Shown: piece by piece, positions 15,148 to 23,188 of the stretch
Layout: each line of letters opens with the position of its first letter
How positions within the stretch are numbered: the stretch's first letter is position 1
From: Anaerolineales bacterium
Lineage (GTDB): Bacteria > Chloroflexota > Anaerolineae > Anaerolineales > Villigracilaceae
Assembly: GCA_030583885.1 (NCBI GenBank)
Contig: CP129480.1
Coordinates: 1 to 64,000 of the forward strand
DNA length: 64,000 bases
Reading direction: 5' to 3'
The notes under the pieces: generated by a model
Seen by the model: only the letters and a program-made list of their open reading frames with translations
The model's database searches: none
What the model was told of the DNA's origin: nothing
Made by a program: the position numbers and the translations under genes

Positions 15148-17274
15148 TCAAGCGCGTAACATCCGCAACCCACTTCCAATGACGATAAATTCGCTGATCT
15201 CGTGTCCTAGCACTGCAATCGGCAGTGAAAAGGCGCCTGCAACCGCGCCGATGACCAGCGCGCCGATCACGATGGCGGATAGCGCCAGGTTCTGGTTCAC
15301 CACCGATTGGTTGCGCTTTGCCAGCTTGAGCGCATACGCCAATTTTTCGAGATCGTCCGCCATGAGCGCGACGTCTGCGGTTTCGAGCGCCACATCCGTT
15401 CCGGCTGCGCCCATCGCCACACCCACGGTTGCCTCCGCCAGCGCGGGCGCGTCGTTTACACCATCGCCAACCATCGCCACGTGCCCGTAGCGCTGCGCGA
15501 GTTCGCGGACCTTTGTCACTTTATCTTCCGGTTTCAAGTCCGCGTAGATTTCATCAATGCCGAGTTCACGGGCAATGGCTTGCGCAGTACGTTCGTTGTC
15601 ACCCGTGAGCATCACCACTTTTTCCACACCTGCCGCGTGGATAGCGTCAATCGCCTTTGCTGCGTTGAGGCGGATGTTATCGCGTATGGCGATCATACCC
15701 CAGGGAGCCTCTTCATCCCCAAGCACCACCACCGTTTTTCCCTCGCCCTGTAGCTGGTTGATGTCTCCCCACACCCCATCCAGTGAAACGCCCAACTTTG
15801 AGTGGAACATGTCTGGGCTGCCGACATAGATCGTGCGTCCGTCAAGCCTGGCCGAAGCTCCAGCACCGGTCAGGGAGCGGAACTCGGCCAATTCAGACGG
15901 CTGAATACCCTGCGCCTCCGCATGCCGGACGATAGCTTGCGCCAGCGGGTGTCCACTGCGACGCTCGATGCCCGCTGCCAACGCCAGCAGTTGCTGCTGC
16001 GAAGCGGCTAAGCGATCCGGGTCTTGACGCAGCAGGAGCACATCGGTCACTTCCGGCTCGCCACGCGTCAGCGTGCCGGTCTTGTCCATTGCGACCACCT
16101 TGACTTTCGCCAGTTCCTCGACATACACGCCGCCTTTGATGAGCACTCCCTGCCGCGCGCCAGTACCCAAGGAAGCCACCAAAGTGATGGGGATGGAAAT
16201 GACGAGCGCGCATGGAGCGGCTGCCACTATGAATACAGTTGCGCGCGTAATCCAAGTGACCCAATCCGCGCTGAAAAATAGCGGCGGCACAATCGCAATT
16301 AGAATTCCAATCGCAAGCACAGCGGGGCTGTAGCGCGCGCCGAATCTTTCAATGAACCTTTGGCTCTTGCCCTTCTTTTCCTGGGCTTCCTCAACCATAT
16401 GGATGATGCGGCTGATCGTGTTATCGGCAAAGGTCTTGGTGGCGCGTACTTCCAGCGCACCCTCGCCGTTGATGCTACCGGCGAACACAGGATCGCCGGG
16501 CTGTTTTTCCACAGGCACGCTTTCACCGGTGACTGGCGCCTGATTAACACTGGAAGCACCAACAAGAATCTCGCCATCCGTTGCCATCGCCTCTCCTGGC
16601 TTGACGATGAACACATCACCAACTTCCAGTTCTTGCACAGGGATTTCGCGCTCGACTCCACCGCGGCGCACAAGCGCAACTTTTGGTGCGAGATCCATCA
16701 ACGCCTTGATGGCAGCGCGCGTTTTCTCTTCGGTATAACCTTCGGCAGCTTCGCTGATCGAATAGAGGAATACCAGCATCGCGCCTTCGCCTGCCAGACC
16801 CATGATCGTAGCAACGACAGCCGCTGTGCTCATTAGCAACTCAATGCCAATTTCACGCTCGAAGATCAGTTCTTCAATCGCTTCACGTCCGAAATAGTAT
16901 CCGCCAATCAGAATCGCCGCGATGTAGACGACGGTTGAGAAAATTGCGGGTACACCTGCCAGCCCAAGTAACCAGCCAATTAACAGAAACACACCTGACG
17001 CAACTGATGTTAATACCTTGGGGTTACGCCAGGGCTTTGGTTGTTCTGCCATCTCCATCCCCTTCTGCGGAGGGAAGCCGAGTGATTCCAGTTTTTCTTT
17101 CACCGCTTCGGGCTTGGTGGAGGCAGGATCATATGTGATCGCTACCTTGGCGGACTTAGGATAGATTTTCAGTTCGGCAATGCCGGGAAAGCCTTGCAGG
17201 CCGCGCTCAATGGCGGCGGCGTCATGTTCGCAATCAAGGTTGGCGACACGAAGTTCGAGTTGTTTGGTGTTCAT
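15148..17274 (-). CDS. P1B-type metal-transporting ATPase with APC transmembrane motif
   Basis: 708 residues. The N-terminal metal-binding-like domain (about 5-70) has only one of the two usual cysteines (LDCEHDAA), so classic CxxC binding is lost. Core motifs are intact: TGESVPVE, DKTGTLTRG, RSGHPLAQA, MLTGDNERT and GDGVNDAP. The sixth-helix motif is AAAPCALVISIP (A353-P-C355), not CPC. The last helix region reads LGHEISEFIVIG, which resembles the HEGST element of cobalt/iron-type P1B-4 pumps. Zinc, cobalt or another divalent ion is therefore more likely than copper, but this is a guess from motifs. The start ATG 17272-17274 is the likely one. Confidence 0.88.
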   Translation of the reverse strand: MNTKQLELRVANLDCEHDAAAIERGLQGFPGIAELKIYPKSAKVAITYDPASTKPEAVKEKLESLGFPPQKGMEMAEQPKPWRNPKVLTSVASGVFLLIGWLLGLAGVPAIFSTVVYIAAILIGGYYFGREAIEELIFEREIGIELLMSTAAVVATIMGLAGEGAMLVFLYSISEAAEGYTEEKTRAAIKALMDLAPKVALVRRGGVEREIPVQELEVGDVFIVKPGEAMATDGEILVGASSVNQAPVTGESVPVEKQPGDPVFAGSINGEGALEVRATKTFADNTISRIIHMVEEAQEKKGKSQRFIERFGARYSPAVLAIGILIAIVPPLFFSADWVTWITRATVFIVAAAPCALVISIPITLVASLGTGARQGVLIKGGVYVEELAKVKVVAMDKTGTLTRGEPEVTDVLLLRQDPDRLAASQQQLLALAAGIERRSGHPLAQAIVRHAEAQGIQPSELAEFRSLTGAGASARLDGRTIYVGSPDMFHSKLGVSLDGVWGDINQLQGEGKTVVVLGDEEAPWGMIAIRDNIRLNAAKAIDAIHAAGVEKVVMLTGDNERTAQAIARELGIDEIYADLKPEDKVTKVRELAQRYGHVAMVGDGVNDAPALAEATVGVAMGAAGTDVALETADVALMADDLEKLAYALKLAKRNQSVVNQNLALSAIVIGALVIGAVAGAFSLPIAVLGHEISEFIVIGSGLRMLRA

Positions 17275-17330
17275 TGGTTTACTCCTATGCAGGTAAATGT
17301 GTAAATCTAACGGAGCAACAAGTGCTCTAC

Positions 17331-18743
17331 TTAACGTAACGAAATTACCTCGCGGTACTTGCCGCCTGGCGTTTGCTCCGGCGGTTCATCGGCGTGCTCG
17401 AGTGTAACGTGATTGAGCTTATGGTTGGCGAGCAGGCATGTGATCTCGGTATGCACCGCATCCCACACGCGATTCGGCTCGGAGTCATGTGCCAGGCGCA
17501 GGCGCACGCGCAGGCTCAACGGCGCGGTCTGCAAGACCTGGAACTGCTCGATGCCTGGGATGTGATAAATCGAGGTGCCGAACAGCAGCGGCGGAACCGT
17601 AATCCGTTCACCATGATCCGTAGGAAAGACAAGCATATCAGCGGCGCGACCTTGCACGCGGATCGCAGGCAGCGGGTTCCCGCACGGGCAAGGATCGGGG
17701 CGCTCCAGGACGCTGTCGCCGAGGTCGTAGCGCAGGATCGGTTGCACCCGGTTGGCGAGGTTGCTGACGAGAACCGTGTACGATTGTATACCGGGCGGCA
17801 CAGGCTGGTAGTCAGCATCAACCGGCTCGAGCACCACCCAGTCGCTATTGACGTGCAGCCATCCGTGTTCGCAGCTATAACTCATGAAAGGGCACTCAGA
17901 GGAAGCATACATATTACCAACTTTGGCGTTGAACACACTGGCAATGCGGTCATATTCGTTCAGAGCCAGTCCTTCAGCTGTCACGATAATCAGTACCGGC
18001 TTGATGTGCAGACGGCCGGATTCTTGTTCGTTGGCAAGCAATTTCATTACAGTCCCATAACTTACGAGAATGAGGGGCTGAAATGTGTTGAGTTCAGCCA
18101 CAAGATCAGATAGGGGAGCGCGTACCGACAGGGGACATAACATTCTGCCGAGCCGCGCACCGAAGTAACTAATGCCGACGCCGGTGGCGGTTGGAGTGCC
18201 CATTGCAAGAACTAATCCGATGCGTCCGCCGGCGGTGATGATCCGGAGGATGTTGCGGACACCGAGCCAGGCGTGCAACATGTTTAAGAAGAGTGGCCCG
18301 ACCACGGAAAGGGATCGCCTGTCTGCAAGAAAGATACCGTGAGTCCCGGTAGTTCCAGACGTTGTTACTACAAGGTACTTGCCCAAAAATTGCTTTCCGA
18401 ACAGATTGGGGTTTTCAACGAAGTGACGAGCCTTCTCAAGCGTCACCTCATGGTCGGTGACCCAGTCGTCAAAACGCGCCATCAGCTTCTTCTTGTCGGT
18501 GATCGGCAGCAAGGTTGGATCCTCGACCCGCTCAGGCAAGCCTTTGTAAAGCTCGCGATAGTAGGGTGAGTTGGCACGTGCATAGGCCACCATCTCGGCA
18601 AGGCGTTTGCGCTGCCGCTGCTTTATCGTAGCCGGCCCTTGCTGTCTGGCTTTGCGCACGTCGAGCAACAACTGTAGAGTATTCTCGCTCAAAGTCATGT
18701 CTCCTGACTTGTTTCCAATTTGAGTTTTAACTTTCGACATCAT
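17331..18743 (-). CDS. Phenylacetate-CoA ligase-like (PaaK/F390 synthetase) AMP-forming enzyme
   Basis: About 470 residues of the PaaK-like adenylate-forming group. Visible signatures: YYRELYKGLPERVEDP, TTSGTTGTHGIFLADRR (phosphate loop), GNMYASSECPFMSYSCEHGW (adenine-binding region), and RYDLGDSVLERPDPCPCGNP followed by RVQGRAADMLVF, with paired cysteines typical of this family. These enzymes activate carboxylic acids with ATP, to a CoA ester or adenylate; the substrate is not evident. Several ATG starts compete (18741-18743, 18738-18740, 18696-18698). Gene neighbours are two SAM methyltransferases, which suggests a small lipid or secondary-metabolite operon inside the metal island. Confidence 0.75.
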   Translation of the reverse strand: MMSKVKTQIGNKSGDMTLSENTLQLLLDVRKARQQGPATIKQRQRKRLAEMVAYARANSPYYRELYKGLPERVEDPTLLPITDKKKLMARFDDWVTDHEVTLEKARHFVENPNLFGKQFLGKYLVVTTSGTTGTHGIFLADRRSLSVVGPLFLNMLHAWLGVRNILRIITAGGRIGLVLAMGTPTATGVGISYFGARLGRMLCPLSVRAPLSDLVAELNTFQPLILVSYGTVMKLLANEQESGRLHIKPVLIIVTAEGLALNEYDRIASVFNAKVGNMYASSECPFMSYSCEHGWLHVNSDWVVLEPVDADYQPVPPGIQSYTVLVSNLANRVQPILRYDLGDSVLERPDPCPCGNPLPAIRVQGRAADMLVFPTDHGERITVPPLLFGTSIYHIPGIEQFQVLQTAPLSLRVRLRLAHDSEPNRVWDAVHTEITCLLANHKLNHVTLEHADEPPEQTPGGKYREVISLR

Positions 18744-18766
18744 TGGCCGTTGAACATGGCCGCCTT

Positions 18767-18880
18767 TCAACGTATCACTCGCGGCAAGAAGCGCCCCGTC
18801 CTCTTCATATACTCGCGATACGCGTCGCCGAATTTTTCGATCATCGCGCGCTCTTCACGCTGGATGCGGAGGAGAACGAT
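18767..18880 (-). pseudogene. C-terminal fragment of an isoprenylcysteine methyltransferase-like protein
   Basis: The frame ending at 18767 encodes LRIQREERAMIEKFGDAY then REYMKRTGRFLPRVI, the characteristic C-terminal tail (REE-x-x-x-x-x-FG-x-x-Y-x-x-Y) of ICMT/PEMT-like membrane methyltransferases. Two complete relatives are in this window (24693-25301 and 31292-31957). The membrane part is missing: the upstream region belongs to the methyltransferase gene in another frame. So this is a truncated remnant, probably removed by a deletion that joined it to the neighbour. Confidence 0.65.
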
Positions 18881-19515
18881 CACACATATGCTTTCACAAA
18901 GTTCGCCGTGAAAAAGTACCATGATCCATGTATGGCTTGCAGTTGAAAGCCCACCGACTCTGCCAACCGCTGCACCGTCGTTCGCGATTGATAGTGCGGG
19001 TCGGGGAAGATTTCCGTGATCGAAAGCAGACCACCGGGTTTTAGCGCCGCTTGGCATTGATGCAGCGCTGCTGCCCGGTCTGGGATTTCGCCCAACACGG
19101 TGCAGAAATAAATCACGTCAAAATAATCTGGCGGAAAATGCGATTGCGTTGCATCGCCCAGGATTGGCGTCAGGTTCGACACGCCAGCCTGTGCTGCACG
19201 CGCTTTGAGCCGTTCAATCATTCCAGGCTGGATGTCCAAGCCGATAACTTCGCCGCCGGGCAGCACTCGCCGGGCGGCAGGGATGAGCAGCCGGCCCGGG
19301 CCAGGGCCCACTTCCAATACGCGCTGTCCCGGTCGCAGCCCAATGCGATCCAGGGTTGTCTGTGTGCTTATCAGCCAGTTCATTAATGGGCTTTCCAATG
19401 CCCCGGCAAAGAAAGTCGGACAGGGCATGGAGTGGCGACGGCTTACCCACCGCCACCACAGGTTCGCCAACACTAAAACCACTAGAAGTAGACTGATGAC
19501 AATGTAGAATGTCAT
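18880..19515 (-). CDS. SAM-dependent methyltransferase, membrane-anchored
   Basis: 211 residues. An N-terminal membrane segment (VISLLLVVLVLANLWW, about 5-20) precedes a class I methyltransferase fold. SAM-binding motif I is RVLEVGPGPGRLLIPAARRV (about 63-82), motif II GLDIQPGMIERLKARA and motif III ILGDATQ are present, and then FDVIYFCTVLGEIPD. The substrate is unknown; relatives act on small lipophilic molecules. The C-terminal end (FFTANFVKAYV) is at the junction with an ICMT remnant, so a few terminal residues may not be original. It is in an operon with a second methyltransferase upstream and a PaaK-like ligase downstream. Confidence 0.78.
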   Translation of the reverse strand: MTFYIVISLLLVVLVLANLWWRWVSRRHSMPCPTFFAGALESPLMNWLISTQTTLDRIGLRPGQRVLEVGPGPGRLLIPAARRVLPGGEVIGLDIQPGMIERLKARAAQAGVSNLTPILGDATQSHFPPDYFDVIYFCTVLGEIPDRAAALHQCQAALKPGGLLSITEIFPDPHYQSRTTVQRLAESVGFQLQAIHGSWYFFTANFVKAYV

Positions 19516-19552
19516 TGGGCTGATCTCCGTGGCAAGAAACGTCCTGTCCGTT

Positions 19553-20233
19553 TCATGTAGCAGTCATGAACGAATGAGCGGGCTTTCTGGATTTGTACAG
19601 CGACATAGTGCCGAAAATCGTTGCATATCGAGCCGTCTCCGTGACATCCTGAAAATCAGCTTTGTTAAAAAACACCGGCAGCAGCCCATTCACGTTGTCA
19701 GAAGTTGTACTGAAACCGTCCAAAAATTGCACCAGAAAGAAAGCCAGCCGCATTTTCACACTATTTGCCTTTCCCCAGTCTGCTACATGTAATTCACCGC
19801 CAGGTCGCAGGACTCGATATACTTCTTTTAAAGTGCGCTCCTTATCCTCACGCGTCAGGTGATGGAAGAGCAAACCAGAAAACACACGATCAAACGAGTT
19901 GTCGGGATATGGCAGATCAAATGCCATACCTTCGTCGAGAGTAATGTTTAGACCAGATCTGGAAATCTTCTCTTTCGCGATTCCAAGGGCCTTGGGATCA
20001 CCATCCAAGCCAGTCACTTCCGTATTGGGGAAAGATTGCTTGATGATGAGCGTAAGTGTTGCTGTTCCGCAACCCAAATCCAGAACGCGATGATTTTTAG
20101 CAAGCCGAGCCTGACGAACAAGAGCTTGCTTGAACTCAGTTTCATGCATTAACTTGTCCATCACAGTGTCATAGAGACCAGTCAGCCATTCATATCGCAG
20201 GGCAGGAATATAGTTGGTGCGATCATCGTTCAT
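19553..20233 (-). CDS. SAM-dependent methyltransferase (UbiE-like)
   Basis: 226 residues with all class I methyltransferase motifs: NHRVLDLGCGTATLTLIIKQ (about 48-67), VTGLDGDPKALGIAKEKI, ITLDEGMAFDLPYPDNSFDR and LRPGGELHVADWGKA. The pattern is near ubiquinone/menaquinone methyltransferase-like enzymes that act on quinones or lipids. No membrane segment is obvious; the C-terminal part (LAFFLVQFLDGFSTTSDNVN) is hydrophobic and may touch the membrane. ATG 20231-20233 follows AGGAGAAT. The neighbours suggest that it shares a transcript with the next methyltransferase. Confidence 0.8.
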   Translation of the reverse strand: MNDDRTNYIPALRYEWLTGLYDTVMDKLMHETEFKQALVRQARLAKNHRVLDLGCGTATLTLIIKQSFPNTEVTGLDGDPKALGIAKEKISRSGLNITLDEGMAFDLPYPDNSFDRVFSGLLFHHLTREDKERTLKEVYRVLRPGGELHVADWGKANSVKMRLAFFLVQFLDGFSTTSDNVNGLLPVFFNKADFQDVTETARYATIFGTMSLYKSRKPAHSFMTAT

Positions 20234-20325
20234 GTTCTATTCTCCTTATCAGATAAAATCGTAAAATTGTTTTGATAACCAACAAACAATCGGCGGGACT
20301 TGGCCCACTTTCATTCTCGACCCCG

Positions 20326-20826
20326 TCATGTGAAAGATTCTTCACCCACAAGAGCATCATCGCGGCTTTGTTTGGAAATTGTCAGCATCAAGAGAGAGAC
20401 GCCGAGCACGATAAAACCATCTGCCAGGTTGAAAGTCGGCCAGCGAGCCGCGCTCCAGCCCATATCCAGAAAGTCTGTGACGCGGCCATCGGGTAGGCGA
20501 TCTACAAAGTTGGCTACTGCGCCACCGAGAATCATCCCAATGGGAAAGGCTGCAACAGGCGGAATCTCACCCGCACGCAGCGCGCGCACCATCCAAACTG
20601 CCAGGACGATAATGATGAGTCCCGTGAGTATCAGTGGTCCAATCCCGCCATTCGCGAACAATCCAAATGCCACACCTGTGTTGTAGCCCAACGTCAAACG
20701 AAAGAATTGTCCGATGAGAGGGATGGGGGTATAAAGCGACAGAGTCCTTTCGGCCCAGGTTTTGGTCAGCCCATCAACTGCAAGAGCAATAAGTAGTGCA
20801 ATGAGAAAACGAAGTTGCAGTTTCAT
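20326..20826 (-). CDS. lspA: Lipoprotein signal peptidase (signal peptidase II)
   Basis: 166 residues with four membrane helices. Family motifs: VDGLTKTWAE with the first Asp, GYNTGVAFGLFAN (the NTGxAF motif), GGAVANFVDRLPDGRVTDFL with catalytic Asp of the N-x-x-D-R motif, and FNLADGFIVLGV with the second catalytic Asp. The enzyme cleaves prolipoproteins. The start at ATG 20824-20826 is preferred over a longer in-frame one because it lies just after the ArsR stop (3 bp). Pairing of lspA with a metal regulator is known from lead/zinc resistance islands (PbrC-like). Here, too, it is probably a resistance accessory rather than the housekeeping copy. Confidence 0.88.
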   Translation of the reverse strand: MKLQLRFLIALLIALAVDGLTKTWAERTLSLYTPIPLIGQFFRLTLGYNTGVAFGLFANGGIGPLILTGLIIIVLAVWMVRALRAGEIPPVAAFPIGMILGGAVANFVDRLPDGRVTDFLDMGWSAARWPTFNLADGFIVLGVSLLMLTISKQSRDDALVGEESFT

Positions 20827-20828
20827 AT

Positions 20829-21182
20829 CTACTTGCGACTTTCTGTCCGCGGGATGTTGTAACGAGTACATTCATAGACCCCGCGCGCGACATCCGCCAG
20901 AAGCGATTCAGCCAGAGCCAACAGTTCACCCACTCGATCATCGCTCAAATGATAGGTGACATAGCGGCCCTCCTGCTCAGCGACCACAAGGCCGCAGTCG
21001 CGCAAACAGCCCAGATGGTTCGAGACATTAGGCTGCGAGAGGCCGGTCGCCTCGACGATTTCGCTCACCGTGAGTGGGCCATTGCGTAGCGCATCGAGAA
21101 TTCCCAGACGAGACGGATCGCCGAAGCCGCGGAATAGTTTGGCTTGGAGGTCGGTTTTGGAAGGTGCAGAGATCATAATCAT
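20829..21182 (-). CDS. ArsR/SmtB family metal-responsive repressor
   Basis: 117 residues. The winged helix is clear: LFRGFGDPSRLGILDALRNG, VSEIVEATGLSQPNVSNHLG (recognition helix, about 46-65), CLRDCGLVVAEQEGRYVTYH. Cysteines at CLRDCG and in the C-terminal helix (GVYECTRYN) resemble the CmtR-type Cd/Pb sensor arrangement (two Cys in the DNA helix, one in the tail). This is inference from spacing. It is transcribed divergently from the cytochrome c-like gene and is followed by lspA. An inverted repeat lies directly upstream, as expected for its operator. Confidence 0.82.
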   Translation of the reverse strand: MIMISAPSKTDLQAKLFRGFGDPSRLGILDALRNGPLTVSEIVEATGLSQPNVSNHLGCLRDCGLVVAEQEGRYVTYHLSDDRVGELLALAESLLADVARGVYECTRYNIPRTESRK

Positions 21183-21190
21183 AGTTCCTC

Positions 21191-21218
21191 ATATCATTAT
21201 ATCAGTACTTAATGATAT
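21191..21218. promoter_or_regulatory. Candidate ArsR operator in divergent promoter region
   Basis: Perfect 9-bp arms ATATCATTA (21191-21199) and TAATGATAT (21210-21218), separated by ten bases, lie 9 bp upstream of the ArsR start codon and within the region between divergent genes. AT-rich dyads of this sort are typical ArsR/SmtB operators. Confidence 0.6.
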
Positions 21219-21333
21219 TTTACCCCGAGAGGAGAAACTGTCAAGGATTTATACGGCTTTTTCACTTGTTCTACACAACTTCTATATATCTGGGGATTAT
21301 CCTGTGCGTAACTTCACAAACAGGAGATGCCCC

Positions 21334-22110
21334 ATGAAATTCGTAAAAATCCTTCTCGGACTGGTCGCGGCTGGAACCGTACTGGTGGGCGGGTTCATGG
21401 CAGGAACTTTCATCACACAGATGCGCGCCATCAGCGCCCCAGTGCAACAATTTGCCCAACCGACATTCGTTCCACAACAGATTCAACCGACGATAGTTCC
21501 GCAACAACAAATTCAACCCACAGTAATTCCGCAACAATTCCAAGCAACATCCATTCCACAAACGACACCGCCCGCCATTCCTCCGCAGGGACAGTGGAGA
21601 CCAGGCTGGTGGATGATGAGTCCAGAGGGAGAATGGGAGCATGGTTGGATGACGAATCCGAACTACTCACAACAGGGACAACAAGGCTGGGGCATGATGC
21701 ACGATTGGAACGACAATAACTGGAGTGGTATGCATGGCGGCATGATGAACGGAAATGGCAGTGGCTGGCAGGCTAACCCTAACTGGAACCTTACGCCGAC
21801 TGTGCGAAACAGTTCACCGACTTCTCCCACTCCCTCAATATCCATTTCATTCAGAGATAACGTTCAGCCCATCTTTGTAGCGCGATGTGTCGCCTGTCAC
21901 GGCGGGACGAACGGCTTGTATCTCGATACATATGAGAACGCACTGAAAGGCGGCGCCAGTGGCGCAGTCATTATCCCTGGCGATGTATACAACAGCCGCC
22001 TTGCTTACTACGTGTACAGTGGCTACATGCCTTTCCGCAGCGCGCCCCTCACTCCAGCAGAAATCCAAACCATTTTGGATTGGATCGCAGCGGGCGCTCA
22101 AAACAACTAA
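21334..22110 (+). CDS. Secreted Met/Trp-rich protein with C-terminal cytochrome c domain
   Basis: 258 residues starting at ATG 21334 behind AGGAGATG. A hydrophobic N-terminal signal or anchor (VKILLGLVAAGTVLVGGFMA, about 4-23) is followed by a Pro/Gln repeat region (QPTIVPQQ-like units, about 45-75). Then comes a stretch rich in Met, Trp and Gly (WWMMSPEGEWEHGW, WGMMHDW, GMHGGMMNG) and a heme c domain with CVACH (C185, C188, H189), ending with a possible Met ligand in SGYMPFRS. Such cytochrome domains carry one heme. The Met-rich stretch could bind copper or silver, as in copper-resistance proteins; this is inference. It heads the operon with the two-component system. Confidence 0.78.
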   Translation: MKFVKILLGLVAAGTVLVGGFMAGTFITQMRAISAPVQQFAQPTFVPQQIQPTIVPQQQIQPTVIPQQFQATSIPQTTPPAIPPQGQWRPGWWMMSPEGEWEHGWMTNPNYSQQGQQGWGMMHDWNDNNWSGMHGGMMNGNGSGWQANPNWNLTPTVRNSSPTSPTPSISISFRDNVQPIFVARCVACHGGTNGLYLDTYENALKGGASGAVIIPGDVYNSRLAYYVYSGYMPFRSAPLTPAEIQTILDWIAAGAQNN

Positions 22111-22147
22111 CCATTTCAAAAATAAACAACAATAAGGAGATGATACA

Positions 22148-22462
22148 ATGAAAAACATTACACTCTGGATCGTGATCGGCGTAGTCGCCCTGTTTGCTCT
22201 TGGCTTGGTTGGCGGCATGTTCATGCCCTTTGGATGGAACAATTCCGCCTATGGTTATGGCTGTGACGGCTGGAACGGCTACGGAAACATGATGGGTTAT
22301 CGCGGGTACATGCCGATGATGATGGGCGGTTGGGGAATGCCTTTTGGATTTCTCGGCATGGCGTTCATGTGGCTCGTTCCACTTGGCGTGCTTGCGCTCA
22401 TCGTCGGAGGCATTTTCTGGCTGGTACGCACACTAACGCAAAAGCAGTCTTCCCCTTCCTAG
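22148..22462 (+). CDS. Small membrane protein with Met/Gly/Tyr-rich loop
   Basis: 104 residues. Two membrane helices (about 5-25 and 72-95) frame a loop rich in Met, Gly, Trp and Tyr: GYGCDGWNGYGNMMGYRGYM then PMMMGGWGMPFG. ATG 22148 has AAGGAGATGA. I do not know a named family; small MMGGW-type membrane proteins are found near copper genes. Since the neighbouring cytochrome-like protein and the histidine kinase sensor domain have similar Met-rich text, the loop may bind Cu(I). This is inference. Confidence 0.65.
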   Translation: MKNITLWIVIGVVALFALGLVGGMFMPFGWNNSAYGYGCDGWNGYGNMMGYRGYMPMMMGGWGMPFGFLGMAFMWLVPLGVLALIVGGIFWLVRTLTQKQSSPS

Positions 22463-22489
22463 GCATGCTCGAATAGCAGGAGATTGGTT

Positions 22490-23188
22490 TTGGCAGACAA
22501 AATCTTGGTCGTTGAAGACGAAGCGCAAATCACCCGCACCTTGCGGTTGTATCTCGAACAGGCTGGCTACCAGGTTGTCATCATCTCTGATGGCGCACAG
22601 GCAATGCCAGCCTTTCGGCATGAAAAGCCCGATCTTGTCATCCTGGATTTGCACCTTCCGCACGTGGATGGCTGGGAGGTCTGCCGCCAGATCCGCCGCG
22701 AAACGGATACACCTATCATCATGCTTACTGCCCGCAGTGAGGAGAGCGATAAACTCATTGGTTTGGAACTCGGAGCGGATGATTACGTTACCAAGCCGTT
22801 TAGTCCACGTGAGGTAACGGCGCGTGTACGCGTTGTGCTGCGGCGAAGTCGTGGACAGGTGCAGCCGCCGCCCATCCTGCGCGCCGATACACTCGTTCTG
22901 GACCTCGAAGCGCATACCGCGACCAAGGATGACCAGCTCCTTGATCTGACTCCAACCGAATTCGAGATTCTTGCCGCGTTCATGCGTCATCCAGGGCAGG
23001 CATTCACCCGATTACAGTTGGTCGAAGCCGCACAGGGCGTGGCTTATGAAGGGTATGAGCGTGTGATGGATCAGCACATCAAAAACTTGCGCGCCAAACT
23101 GGGTGACGACGCCCGCGCGCCGCGCTTCATTGAAACAGTGTTCGGTGTGGGTTATCGGTTTTCTGCGGAGTTTCGCCATGATGCGTAG
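22490..23188 (+). CDS. OmpR/PhoB family response regulator
   Basis: 232 residues. The receiver domain (1-120) has ILVVEDE, phosphorylation site D53 in LVILDLHLPHVDGWE, T in IIMLTARSEES and K in YVTKPFSPRE. The C-terminal winged helix (about 130-230) contains TPTEFEILAAFMRHPGQAFT and HIKNLRAKLGDDARAPRFIE. A TTG start at 22490 is preferred because the AGGAG site lies 7 nt ahead; another TTG at 22484 almost touches the site. The stop overlaps the histidine kinase start, so they are translationally coupled. It probably activates the copper/metal genes around it. Confidence 0.88.
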   Translation: MADKILVVEDEAQITRTLRLYLEQAGYQVVIISDGAQAMPAFRHEKPDLVILDLHLPHVDGWEVCRQIRRETDTPIIMLTARSEESDKLIGLELGADDYVTKPFSPREVTARVRVVLRRSRGQVQPPPILRADTLVLDLEAHTATKDDQLLDLTPTEFEILAAFMRHPGQAFTRLQLVEAAQGVAYEGYERVMDQHIKNLRAKLGDDARAPRFIETVFGVGYRFSAEFRHDA

